Shown: one piece after another, positions 46,944 to 55,570 of the stretch
How the letters are laid out: each line of letters opens with the position of its first letter
Numbering within the stretch: the stretch's first letter is position 1
Source of the DNA: Endozoicomonas montiporae CL-33
GTDB taxonomy: Bacteria > Pseudomonadota > Gammaproteobacteria > Pseudomonadales > Endozoicomonadaceae
Assembly (NCBI RefSeq): GCF_001583435.1
Contig: NZ_CP013251.1
Span: 2,989,215 to 3,053,214, forward strand
Direction: 5' to 3'
DNA: 64,000 nt
The notes under the pieces: model-generated
Told to the model about the DNA's origin: nothing
What the model saw: only the letters and a program-made list of their open reading frames with translations
The model's database searches: none
Made by a program: the position numbers and the translations under genes

Positions 46944-47558
46944 TCAGGAACGCCCGGATTTCAGATAGCTTTTAACCGTGTTAACAACGGCCTGTGTCTG
47001 GCTATCTATCTCGAGATTAACCCGGTCTCCAACCTGACACCGTCCAAAGGTAGTGAGCTTCAGGGTTTCCGGAATCAGGTGCACACAAAAACGGTTGTCT
47101 TTGACTTCCTCACCAATCGTCAAACTGCAACCGTTCAGGGCAATGTAGCCCTTGGGAAGAATATAATCGGACCAGCGGCCATCAAACCGGAAAAACACGG
47201 TGGTGTTGTCAGGCGTTTTAATGACCTCGTCAATCACTACCGTATCGTGAATGTGCCCGGACAGCAGATGCCCGCCTATTTCATCACCAAACCGGGCTGC
47301 ACGCTCAATATTGACCGGAGTACCCTGTTCCAGGTCGCCCAGATTGGTAACGCGGAGTGTTTCCTGCATGGCGTCAAAGGTGACATCCGAGTCATTGAAA
47401 GCCGTTACGGTCAGACAGGTGCCGTTAATGGCAATGCTGGCACCGGTTTCCAGACCTTTCAGAAGCTCTGCCGGTAATGCCACAGAAAGCGTGGCAAACT
47501 GCTCCTTTGATTCAATACAGCTGACTGGAAACACACCCTTGACGATTCCGGTAAACAT
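46944..47558 (-). CDS. ribE: riboflavin synthase (alpha subunit)
   Basis: Dismutates two 6,7-dimethyl-8-ribityllumazine molecules into riboflavin. 204 residues forming two tandem lumazine-binding barrels: MFTGIV start, NGTCLTVT and GGHLLSGHIH in the first, ALNGCSLTIGE and HLIPETLKLTTFG in the second. Stand-alone here, away from ribD/ribBA/ribH, and without an FMN riboswitch upstream. Named ribE (ribC in E. coli). Confidence 0.93.
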   Translation of the reverse strand: MFTGIVKGVFPVSCIESKEQFATLSVALPAELLKGLETGASIAINGTCLTVTAFNDSDVTFDAMQETLRVTNLGDLEQGTPVNIERAARFGDEIGGHLLSGHIHDTVVIDEVIKTPDNTTVFFRFDGRWSDYILPKGYIALNGCSLTIGEEVKDNRFCVHLIPETLKLTTFGRCQVGDRVNLEIDSQTQAVVNTVKSYLKSGRS

Positions 47559-47613
47559 ATAATTTCTCGTTACTGCCTGAAAAACAAGAAGATCATCTTA
47601 ACACCCCTTTTCT

Positions 47614-48204
47614 TCAGCTTGCTACTGCCTGAACAGCCATAAGGCGCTCCAGAGCGGTTATGCTGTCAGGTGTATAATTTCTGTGAAAGCGATTGGACAG
47701 AATATGTTCCGGTTTTTCACGTATCACCGCCGCCACTTCTTCTTCCTGCAGTGTCAGCTCACCGTCATACTGACAGCTGTACACCTTCCCCCAGACCCGA
47801 CAATCGTCACTGTGAAAATAAAAATGGCAATGCGCCGTCAGAGGGACACCGGAAATACCCAGCTCTTCTTCCAGTTCGCGGTAAGCGGCTTCATCATACT
47901 CTTCCCCTGCTGCCACAACACCTCCGGTGGCCGGATCAAAATAGCCGGGGAACAGGTCTTTGGTCATGGTGCGTTCCTGCACGTACAACCGACCCTGAGT
48001 ATCAAACACAAAGACGTAGGTTGCTCTGTGACACAACTTTTCAGCTCGCATCTGCTGACGACTGACGACATCGGTAATATGATTATGTTCATCAACCACA
48101 ACGACCTTTTCATCCGCAGGCTTTTCATCCGCAGGCTTTTCATCCACATTGGATAATTTGCTGAAGCTGGAGGGTTGACTGTTCTCGATACGACGGTCTG
48201 ACAT
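47614..48204 (-). CDS. Nudix hydrolase (YfcD-like)
   Basis: 196 residues from ATG 48204 (MSDRRIEN), with GAGGA upstream; a TTG seven codons earlier is possible. The Nudix box GGVVAAGEEYDEAAYRELEEELGI is complete (G-x5-E-x7-RE-x2-EE-x-G). Residues ~21-34 are a short tandem DEKPA repeat encoded by 15-bp direct repeats (about 48110-48150), probably a variable linker. YfcD-type proteins resemble IPP isomerase in fold; the true substrate is unknown. Confidence 0.85.
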   Translation of the reverse strand: MSDRRIENSQPSSFSKLSNVDEKPADEKPADEKVVVVDEHNHITDVVSRQQMRAEKLCHRATYVFVFDTQGRLYVQERTMTKDLFPGYFDPATGGVVAAGEEYDEAAYRELEEELGISGVPLTAHCHFYFHSDDCRVWGKVYSCQYDGELTLQEEEVAAVIREKPEHILSNRFHRNYTPDSITALERLMAVQAVAS

Positions 48205-48310
48205 CGGACTGCATCCTCTGGGCAATTGTTATTATTGTTGTTCTGGTTTCCAGACTGAAAAACTCAATCATCATACACTGGCAACCCACATATTAGAGAG
48301 CAAAACGACA

Positions 48311-48787
48311 TCAGGCAATAGCCGCCCGCTGTTGTTCTGTCAGTACAACAGGGCGTACCAGCTCAGTAAAATCTTCCCACTCCAGTACCAGCAGTTCTGA
48401 AGCATCACCACTGTTAAAGGCCAGTGTTTTACCTGCTTTCAATGTCTCCATGGCATAGACCGGTAACCCGTACAGATTTCCAAACGGCGGCACCGCACCC
48501 GGTTCACAGGCAGGAAAATGGTTGGCAAACTCGTCTTCCGTCGCCAGCTCTGCCGTGTGGCTGCCTGCCGCGTGACGCAACATGCTAAAATTGACCCGCT
48601 CCGTGGCTGGCAACACACACAGAGCCATTTTTCCATCCAGTTTAATCACCACCGTTTTAGCCACCTTGTGACCACTGATATGCGCCTGTTCAGCCACTTC
48701 CTGGGCAGAAAAAGCAGGCTTGTGTTGCTGAGTCCTGTAGGATACATGATGAGCCGCCAGGAACTCGGCTACTTTCTGAACCAGCAT
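48311..48787 (-). CDS. YbaK/EbsC-type aminoacyl-tRNA deacylase
   Basis: 158 residues from ATG 48787, which has TGAGG upstream; an earlier start adds nine residues without support. YbaK-fold hallmarks are AFSAQEVAEQAHISGHKVAKTVVIK, with the conserved catalytic-region lysine, and the GAVPPFGNLYGLPVY loop. Such proteins trans-edit mischarged tRNAs (Cys- or Ala-tRNA-Pro, etc.); specificity cannot be told. Confidence 0.85.
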   Translation of the reverse strand: MLVQKVAEFLAAHHVSYRTQQHKPAFSAQEVAEQAHISGHKVAKTVVIKLDGKMALCVLPATERVNFSMLRHAAGSHTAELATEDEFANHFPACEPGAVPPFGNLYGLPVYAMETLKAGKTLAFNSGDASELLVLEWEDFTELVRPVVLTEQQRAAIA

Positions 48788-49034
48788 GATGGATACCTCA
48801 CGGGCAATGGACATCGAAAAAGGAAAGCAATCAGGATAAGAGACGAATGATCAGGATGTCCGGAGTGGAAAAAATTCCGAGTAAAGCACGGGAACATAAA
48901 GCAGAGAAAGTAAACCCAAACACTCTGAATTTGTCAGAGGAATCACGATTCGTCAAGACTGATAAATTTTATACCAGACTCATATAATGAATCGGTAGTC
49001 GATACATTCCCGACCAATGACTTCAGAGGGCTCC

Positions 49035-50423
49035 ATGACAGTCAATAAAACCTCTATCTACACCGTCACCACTACGGTTAACCCAGTGGGCACCATGCGT
49101 GTATTATCCAACCGGGAAGTACAAAAGCTGCAGGATACCAGCAAACGCGGCTTACACAGACTGTTCAGGCAATGTGCACTGGCCGTGCTGAACGGTGAAC
49201 ATGAAGGCGACAGCGCCGAAGAGCTGATGGCCATGTACAGGGATTTTGATATTCGCATCATTCAGGAACAGAGAGGTCTTAAGCTTAAACTCCTTAACGC
49301 ACCGGCAGACGCATTTGTCGCGGGGAAACTGATTCGCGGTGTGCGTGAAAACCTGTTCTCGGTTTTGCGCGACATTCTTTACGTTTCGGCTCACATTACC
49401 GAAGACCCGCGCTTCGACGAACGCAGCACCTCCGATATCACCCATATGGTGTTTGAAATTCTGCGGAATGCCGACGCCTTTCTTACCAAACATCTGCCGA
49501 ACACTGTCGTGTGCTGGGGAGGGCACTCCATCAGTCGGGAAGAATATGAATACACCAAACGGGTTGGCTATCAGCTTGGGTTGCGGTACATGAACATCTG
49601 CACCGGTTGCGGTCCCGGGGCCATGAAAGGCCCGATGAAAGGCGCTTATATTGGTCACGCCAAACAGCGGGTAACATCGAGCCGCTTCATTGGCCTGACA
49701 GAACCCGGTATCATTGCCGCCGAATCACCCAACCCCATCGTTAACGAACTGGTCATCCTGCCTGACATCGAAAAACGCCTGGAAGCTTTTGTACGACTGG
49801 GACACGGTATTATTGTCTTCCCCGGCGGGCCTGGTACCTGCGAGGAAATTCTCTATATTATTGGCATACTGCTGAATCCGGCCAACAAGGACATTCCATT
49901 TCCTCTTGTATTTACCGGCCCGGCATCGGCAAAGCCTTATTTTGATCACATCGACAGTTTTATCGCCAAAACGCTTGGCCCTGAAGCCCAGGCACTGTAT
50001 CAGATCATTATCGACAATCCGGTTGAAGTCTCCCGAACCCTGCGTACAGGACTGGAACAGGTGACCCGGTTCCGACGCAAGCACGGTGATGCCTATTACT
50101 TCAACTGGCTACTGACCATTGATGAGCAGTTCCAGAAAACCTTTGAACCCAACCACAACAGCATGTCAGCCCTGGAACTCAGTCTGTCACTGTCCACCCA
50201 TGAACTGGCTGCCAACCTGCGCAAAGCCATGTCCGGCATCGTCGCAGGCAACATCAAGGAAGAAGGCGTGGCTTCTATCCGTGAGCACGGCCCTTTCCAG
50301 CTCAGCGGTGACGAAACGTTAATGAAAGAGATGGATGCCCTGTTGCAATCGTTTGTTGATCAGTATCGAATGAAGCTTCCCGGCAGCCATTATGAGCCCT
50401 GCTATGAAATCGTCAGCAGCTGA
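49035..50423 (+). CDS. ppnN: pyrimidine/purine nucleotide 5'-monophosphate nucleosidase
   Basis: Splits nucleoside monophosphates to base plus ribose-5-phosphate; in E. coli (YgdH) it binds (p)ppGpp. 462 residues from ATG 49035, with AGAGGG upstream; an ATG at 49017 is an alternative. LOG-family motif PGGPGTCEE (with the catalytic Glu) and the preceding CTGCGPGAMKGPMKGA segment are clear, and the N- and C-terminal extensions match the long PpnN form. Confidence 0.92.
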   Translation: MTVNKTSIYTVTTTVNPVGTMRVLSNREVQKLQDTSKRGLHRLFRQCALAVLNGEHEGDSAEELMAMYRDFDIRIIQEQRGLKLKLLNAPADAFVAGKLIRGVRENLFSVLRDILYVSAHITEDPRFDERSTSDITHMVFEILRNADAFLTKHLPNTVVCWGGHSISREEYEYTKRVGYQLGLRYMNICTGCGPGAMKGPMKGAYIGHAKQRVTSSRFIGLTEPGIIAAESPNPIVNELVILPDIEKRLEAFVRLGHGIIVFPGGPGTCEEILYIIGILLNPANKDIPFPLVFTGPASAKPYFDHIDSFIAKTLGPEAQALYQIIIDNPVEVSRTLRTGLEQVTRFRRKHGDAYYFNWLLTIDEQFQKTFEPNHNSMSALELSLSLSTHELAANLRKAMSGIVAGNIKEEGVASIREHGPFQLSGDETLMKEMDALLQSFVDQYRMKLPGSHYEPCYEIVSS

Positions 50424-50858
50424 TCACTGAATGTAAGAAGCCGTCTGACAAACAACTGAAAGAGAGAGAACGGGCGAGTGACCGAACCAGCCACTTGCCC
50501 CTCGCCCATAGTTCGACAGTGCGGCTTCCACTTAACTTACACTGCACTATCCGATATACTGCCCGCGCCACCGGAGTCGATGGTCAGGTTTTCAGCCCGA
50601 AAAAACCATAAAGCAATCAACAATGCCCTGCCACCGACAACACTGGCTCAGCCGGTTGCCAGCCTCCATAAAAATACAAATAACAGGGCGACCGGTACAG
50701 GACTGAAGCACTCAGCCCTGTTTTATTTACAGCTGCACAAGGACCTGCAGTAACTGTGCAAAACATAATTTTCATCAGGAACATCTGCATCTGATCGCCA
50801 TCGCGTCCTCACTCGACGAAACATCACGATCAGGCAGCACAGATGAGAGGGTATATAC
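50424..50858. other. ppnN-acnB intergenic region
   Basis: 435 bp without a convincing gene. It contains a GC hairpin GGGCGAG/CTCGCCC (50472-50478 with 50501-50507), and a second inverted repeat ACAGGGC/GCCCTGT (50683-50689 with 50715-50721) followed by TTTATTT, which could be a terminator of ppnN or an attenuator in the acnB leader. Confidence 0.45.
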
Positions 50859-53450
50859 GTGCTAGAAGCCTACAGAAAACACGTCGCAGAGCGTGCTGAA
50901 GAAGGTGTCCCACCAAAGCCGCTGAATGCTGAACAAGTCACCGGCCTCATAGAGCTGCTCAAAAGCCCTCCTGCCGGTGAAGAAGCGTTCCTGCTGGAAC
51001 TGCTGGAAAACCGTATCCCTCCCGGTGTCGATGAAGCTGCTTATGTGAAAGCAGGATTTTTGTCCGCCATCATCAAGGGGGAAGCCCAGTCACCGCTGAT
51101 CACTCACCAGAAAGCCGTTGAACTGCTGGGTATGATGCTGGGCGGCTATAACATTGAAACACTGGTTGGCCTGCTCGACAGTGCCGAGCTGGGTGAACTG
51201 GCTGCCGAACAGCTGAAGAAAACCCTGCTGGTATTCGACGCCTTTCACGACGTTGAGGAAAAGGCAAAAGAGGGTAACAGCAATGCCGTTGCCGTCCTGA
51301 AGTCGTGGGCGGAAGCCGAGTGGTTTACCCGGCGTGAGGTGGTGCCTGAAAGCATTAAAGTGGCCGTCTTCAAAGTGTCTGGCGAAACCAATACCGATGA
51401 CCTGTCACCTGCTCCGGATGCCTGGTCTCGTCCGGACATTCCCCTGCACGCACGCGCCATGTACAAAATGACGCGGGACGGTCTGGAGCCGGAAGAACAC
51501 GGCGTCACCGGTCCGCTTGAGCAGGTTGAAGCGGTTAAAGCCAAAGGGTTGCCTGTTGCCTTTGTGGGTGATGTTGTAGGCACCGGTTCTTCCCGTAAGT
51601 CAGCCACTAACTCTGTATTGTGGTTCTTTGGTGACGATATTCCGGGCGTACCCAACAAGCGTGCTGGCGGCATCTGCATTGGTGGCAAGGTAGCTCCAAT
51701 CTTCTTCAACACCATGGAAGACGCTGGCGCACTGGTGTTTGAAGCACCGGTTGAAAAACTCAATATGGGCGATGTGATCGAAATTCGTCCTTATGATGGC
51801 AAAATCCTGTCTGAATCCGGTGAGGTTCTGTCCGAGTTCGCCCTCAAATCCGACGTCATTCTGGACGAAGTTCAGGCCGGTGGCCGTATCAACCTGATTA
51901 TTGGTCGGGGGCTCACCGAAAAAGCCAGAGAAGCTCTGGATCTCGGTCATTCCGAAGTGTTCCGTCGCCCAGTTTCACCTGAAGATTCCGGCAAAGGTTT
52001 CACTCTGGCTCAGAAAATGGTCGGCAAAGCCTGTGGTGTCACCGGTATTCGTCCCGGCACTTACTGCGAACCCAAGATGACTACCGTTGGCTCGCAGGAC
52101 ACCACCGGCCCCATGACCCGTGACGAGCTCAAAGACCTCGCCTGTCTTGGATTTTCTTCCGATCTGGTCATGCAATCCTTCTGTCATACGGCAGCCTACC
52201 CCAAACCTGTTGATGTCGAAACACACCACACGCTGCCTGACTTCATTATGAATCGTGGCGGTGTGGCACTGCGTCCGGGTGATGGCATCATTCACAGCTG
52301 GCTGAACCGGATGTTACTGCCTGACACGGTAGGAACCGGTGGTGACTCCCACACCCGTTTCCCACTGGGCATTTCTTTCCCGGCCGGTTCCGGTCTGGTG
52401 GCTTTTGCTGCGGCTACCGGCGTTATGCCTCTGGACATGCCAGAATCCATACTGGTGCGTTTCAAAGGAGAAATGCAGCCCGGTGTCACACTCCGGGATC
52501 TGGTTCATGCCATTCCTTTGTATGGCATTAAGCAAGGCCTGCTGACGGTTGAAAAGAAAGGTAAAAAGAATGCCTTCTCCGGTCGTATTCTGGAAATCGA
52601 AGGACTGGAAGATCTGACGGTTGAACAGGCATTTGAATTGTCCGATGCCTCGGCAGAGCGCTCTGCAGCGGGCTGTACCATCACTCTGTCAGAAGCTTCG
52701 ATTACTGAATATCTGAAGTCCAACGTCACCATGTTGCGCTGGATGATCAGTGAAGGCTACGGTGACCCACGTACTCTGGAACGACGCGCCCGCAAGATGG
52801 AAGAATGGCTGGCAAATCCATCCATGATGCGTGCTGACAAAGATGCCGAATACGCGGAAATCATCGAAATTGATCTGGCGGACATTAAAGAACCTATCTT
52901 GTGTGCCCCGAATGATCCGGACGATGCCCGCACGCTCTCGGATGTGGCCGGTGATAAGGTGGATGAAGTGTTCCTGGGTTCCTGCATGACCAACATTGGT
53001 CACTTCCGCGCTGCCGGTCGCCTGCTGGAGCAGAACACCGATCCGTTGAAGACCCGCTTCTGGATGTCTCCGCCCACCAAGATGGACAAGGCACAACTGG
53101 AACAGGAAGGTTTCTACGATATCTACAAAGCCAGCAATGTCCGGACAGAGATACCCGGTTGTTCACTGTGCATGGGTAACCAGGCACGGGTAGAACCCGG
53201 AGCCACGGTACTGTCCACCTCAACCCGTAACTTCCCTAACCGGTTGGGTGATGGTGCAAACGTCTACCTGTGCTCGGCGGAGCTGGCATCCGTGGGGGCA
53301 ATCCTTGGCAAGATTCCAACCGCTGAAGAGTACATGGCATTTGCCCGAAACCTGGACGCCATGTCTGCTGAAGTTTACCGGTATCTGAACTTTGATCAGG
53401 TCGAGTCTTATCAGAAGGCGGCAGACGATATTATCGCCAGGGCCAGCTGA
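50859..53450 (+). CDS. acnB: aconitate hydratase B
   Basis: TCA-cycle enzyme interconverting citrate and isocitrate through a 4Fe-4S cluster. 863 residues (E. coli 865), domain order HEAT-like/swivel first, as in AcnB. Cluster cysteines: [14 protein letters not shown] and [12 protein letters not shown] near the C-terminus. Other family marks: [16 protein letters not shown] and [21 protein letters not shown]. The start is GTG at 50859 with GAGAGGG upstream. Confidence 0.96.
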   Translation: MLEAYRKHVAERAEEGVPPKPLNAEQVTGLIELLKSPPAGEEAFLLELLENRIPPGVDEAAYVKAGFLSAIIKGEAQSPLITHQKAVELLGMMLGGYNIETLVGLLDSAELGELAAEQLKKTLLVFDAFHDVEEKAKEGNSNAVAVLKSWAEAEWFTRREVVPESIKVAVFKVSGETNTDDLSPAPDAWSRPDIPLHARAMYKMTRDGLEPEEHGVTGPLEQVEAVKAKGLPVAFVGDVVGTGSSRKSATNSVLWFFGDDIPGVPNKRAGGICIGGKVAPIFFNTMEDAGALVFEAPVEKLNMGDVIEIRPYDGKILSESGEVLSEFALKSDVILDEVQAGGRINLIIGRGLTEKAREALDLGHSEVFRRPVSPEDSGKGFTLAQKMVGKACGVTGIRPGTYCEPKMTTVGSQDTTGPMTRDELKDLACLGFSSDLVMQSFCHTAAYPKPVDVETHHTLPDFIMNRGGVALRPGDGIIHSWLNRMLLPDTVGTGGDSHTRFPLGISFPAGSGLVAFAAATGVMPLDMPESILVRFKGEMQPGVTLRDLVHAIPLYGIKQGLLTVEKKGKKNAFSGRILEIEGLEDLTVEQAFELSDASAERSAAGCTITLSEASITEYLKSNVTMLRWMISEGYGDPRTLERRARKMEEWLANPSMMRADKDAEYAEIIEIDLADIKEPILCAPNDPDDARTLSDVAGDKVDEVFLGSCMTNIGHFRAAGRLLEQNTDPLKTRFWMSPPTKMDKAQLEQEGFYDIYKASNVRTEIPGCSLCMGNQARVEPGATVLSTSTRNFPNRLGDGANVYLCSAELASVGAILGKIPTAEEYMAFARNLDAMSAEVYRYLNFDQVESYQKAADDIIARAS

Positions 53451-53498
53451 CTTAATAAATAGTAAGCCCAACCCGGCATTTAATGATTAACGCCCCAT

Positions 53499-53526
53499 AA
53501 AACCCCTGCTCTGACAGGGGTTTTTC
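53499..53526 (+). terminator. acnB terminator
   Basis: AACCCCTG/CAGGGGTT stem with a short loop (53501-53522), followed by TTTTTCTT and preceded by AA-rich sequence. About 50 bp after acnB and just before the next gene, whose ribosome site (CAGGAG) follows it. Confidence 0.9.
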
Positions 53527-53546
53527 TTACCGATCAGGAGCAGGCT

Positions 53547-53996
53547 ATGAAATCGCCACAACTGACACAGGCATTCGCAGACTGGGTACTGGAAGAAATT
53601 CCTCTGCTAAGGGCGATGGAACTGACGCTGGACGAATTCAAAGACAACCGGCTGACCCTGAGCTGCCCACTGGCACCGAATATCAACGACAAAGGCACTG
53701 CATTTGGCGGCAGCATTGCCACCATTGCCACCCTGTGTGGCTGGGCGTTCACCATGCTGCATGCCAAAACCCTTTGTGACGAGCCTGATGCGGTGATTGC
53801 CGAACAAAGCATGCAATACCTCAAGCCCGGCCACTCTGCGCTAAAGGCCGTTTGCAGCTCAACCGTTCCGGACACCTTCTACAGCCGTTTACAAGAGCAA
53901 CGCAGTGCACGTCTGGAATTGGAGGTTGAGGTATTCAGCGACAGTCAATTGATAGCCACTTTTTCCGGTCTTTATGTTGCCCGCCCGCAACGGTGA
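53547..53996 (+). CDS. hotdog-fold thioesterase (YiiD C-terminal domain type)
   Basis: 149 residues. NINDKGTAFGGSIATIATLCGWAF is the typical catalytic-helix region of the YiiD_C putative thioesterase family. Acts presumably on an acyl-CoA or acyl-carrier thioester; the substrate is unknown. CAGGAG precedes the ATG. Its stop overlaps a GTG of the next open frame (GTGA). Confidence 0.8.
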   Translation: MKSPQLTQAFADWVLEEIPLLRAMELTLDEFKDNRLTLSCPLAPNINDKGTAFGGSIATIATLCGWAFTMLHAKTLCDEPDAVIAEQSMQYLKPGHSALKAVCSSTVPDTFYSRLQEQRSARLELEVEVFSDSQLIATFSGLYVARPQR

Positions 53997-54052
53997 CAAA
54001 TACCCAACAGTTTATACTTTGGGTATTACAAGGACTTCATTATAAAAATGTT

Positions 54053-55549
54053 ATGACCCCCCTGTCAGGCAGCCGAGCGCGTCCAAAATTTCAGAGGCTC
54101 AAACAAGGGCTGGCGAATCTATTCAAAGGATGGTTTAAAAACAAGCCTGTTCGTGTGTTGCCCAGTCATGTTGGTCGTTCGCTCAGTGATGCACCTGACT
54201 TGAGTAACCCGCAGGATCTGAGAGAACGCGCTACCAGCAAGAAGAGACCGCTTTTCGGCTTGTCTTCCCGTTCACACGCGCGGAATCACGATCAGGCATA
54301 TCACCACCATTTAACCAACGCCCGGCAATTGATCTCTGATATAGCCAGAGAGGCGTTCAAAGCAAAAGTAAAGGCCTATAAAGACGGCAATGTCGGGCTG
54401 ATGAAGCTGATGAACCAGCTAAAGAGCCATGCAGATCAACAGGACTGGGAATCCGTAGAGAACCTCATTGAAGCTCATCAGGAGCGTTCGGCGATTAAAC
54501 CTTTTTCGATCTATCGACGACAATGCAAAGCGCTGGCTGAAGCAAAACGGCTTACCCCAGCACCTGCTGAGGAAACCGCTGTCCCTGACATTCGATTAAA
54601 AGAGCGCAACATTTCCCATACTCCGGTCGCCATGCCTTCAGCAACACTCTCTTTGCTGAGCTTCAAAAACGGTCAGCTCAACCTGTTCGGCGGTGACATT
54701 ACAAAAATCAATCATAAGGTTCATCCCAATATTAATACCATTGTCTGCCCGCATCGTTCAGACAAACGACAGACAACACCTATTCTCGACACTCTGGCAG
54801 GCGTGGAACCCGGACTCAGACAACGCAGCCTTCTCGATCAGCTGGATAGACTGGAAGCCGGTCAGTCACTGTTCACCGATGCCGGAGATACATCCAAATT
54901 GGGATTCAGACAAATTGTACATACTTTACTGCCCGAACCCTGGGACAGCCAGCCGGAAGCCCGACTGTTCAGCGCTTATATCAACGCCATTAAAACCGCT
55001 CACGAGCAAGGTTCCAGAAGTATTGCCATTCCGATACTTAGTCGCTATCTGAACCTGTCGGTACAAGATGAAGCCAGAATTGCCCACCTCGCTATTACCT
55101 ACTATCTGAGCGATCCTGATACCAAACCATCGCCACCCTCCATCTATCTGGCCTTTCCGGAAAACGAGGTAGGAGACGCGCTTCGGGAAGAACATTACCA
55201 GCTCAATATGAAAGATCCTGTCCCTGACAAACAGCCCGCTTCCCCGTCACCATTGATGGTTCAAGCCCAGCTGGAGCATGCACTCAAGGACATTTTGCCT
55301 GAAAAAGATAATATGCCCATTGCAGGCAGAATGCGATGGCTGACAGAAGAAGTCGATCGTATCATTGAACTGATCAGAGACAATCAGGATCCCGGGGCTG
55401 CGAGCGATGAACTGATCCAATATCTTGATTCGGCAGCACTCTATTTAAATGTCAATGCACACCACATGAATCCGGAAGACCAACTGTTGGCTCGTAAATT
55501 TCTTGGTGACCTGAATATAAAGCTTGCGCCTTATTACAACGCTGGATAG
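54053..55549 (+). CDS. macro-domain-like protein of unknown function
   Basis: 498 residues from ATG 54053. The frame is open back to a GTG at 53993 (518 residues), where it would overlap the thioesterase stop as GTGA; a TATACT at 54013-54018 hints at a separate promoter and favours the later start, but no well-spaced ribosome site is seen. Numbering from the GTG: basic N-terminus (1-100), helical region (~100-190), then ~224-398 with macro-domain order: LFGGDITKI and NTIVCP (strands and loop 1), GFRQIVHTLLP, ARLFSAYINAIKTAHEQGSRSIAIPILSR and DEARIAHLAITYYL. A helical tail follows. Macro domains bind or hydrolyse ADP-ribose; the usual glycine-rich GGG loop is poorly preserved, so activity is doubtful. 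Confidence 0.6.
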   Translation: MTPLSGSRARPKFQRLKQGLANLFKGWFKNKPVRVLPSHVGRSLSDAPDLSNPQDLRERATSKKRPLFGLSSRSHARNHDQAYHHHLTNARQLISDIAREAFKAKVKAYKDGNVGLMKLMNQLKSHADQQDWESVENLIEAHQERSAIKPFSIYRRQCKALAEAKRLTPAPAEETAVPDIRLKERNISHTPVAMPSATLSLLSFKNGQLNLFGGDITKINHKVHPNINTIVCPHRSDKRQTTPILDTLAGVEPGLRQRSLLDQLDRLEAGQSLFTDAGDTSKLGFRQIVHTLLPEPWDSQPEARLFSAYINAIKTAHEQGSRSIAIPILSRYLNLSVQDEARIAHLAITYYLSDPDTKPSPPSIYLAFPENEVGDALREEHYQLNMKDPVPDKQPASPSPLMVQAQLEHALKDILPEKDNMPIAGRMRWLTEEVDRIIELIRDNQDPGAASDELIQYLDSAALYLNVNAHHMNPEDQLLARKFLGDLNIKLAPYYNAG

Positions 55550-55570
55550 CTGCCCCAATTGAGAATGATG

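Noticed and set aside
47559..47613. Possible FMN riboswitch before riboflavin synthase
   Set aside because: The gap to the preceding gene is only 55 bp and shows none of the conserved RFN-element helices.
50478..50753. 91-codon open frame between ppnN and acnB
   Set aside because: No ribosome site, overlaps two hairpins, low-complexity composition and no recognisable domain.
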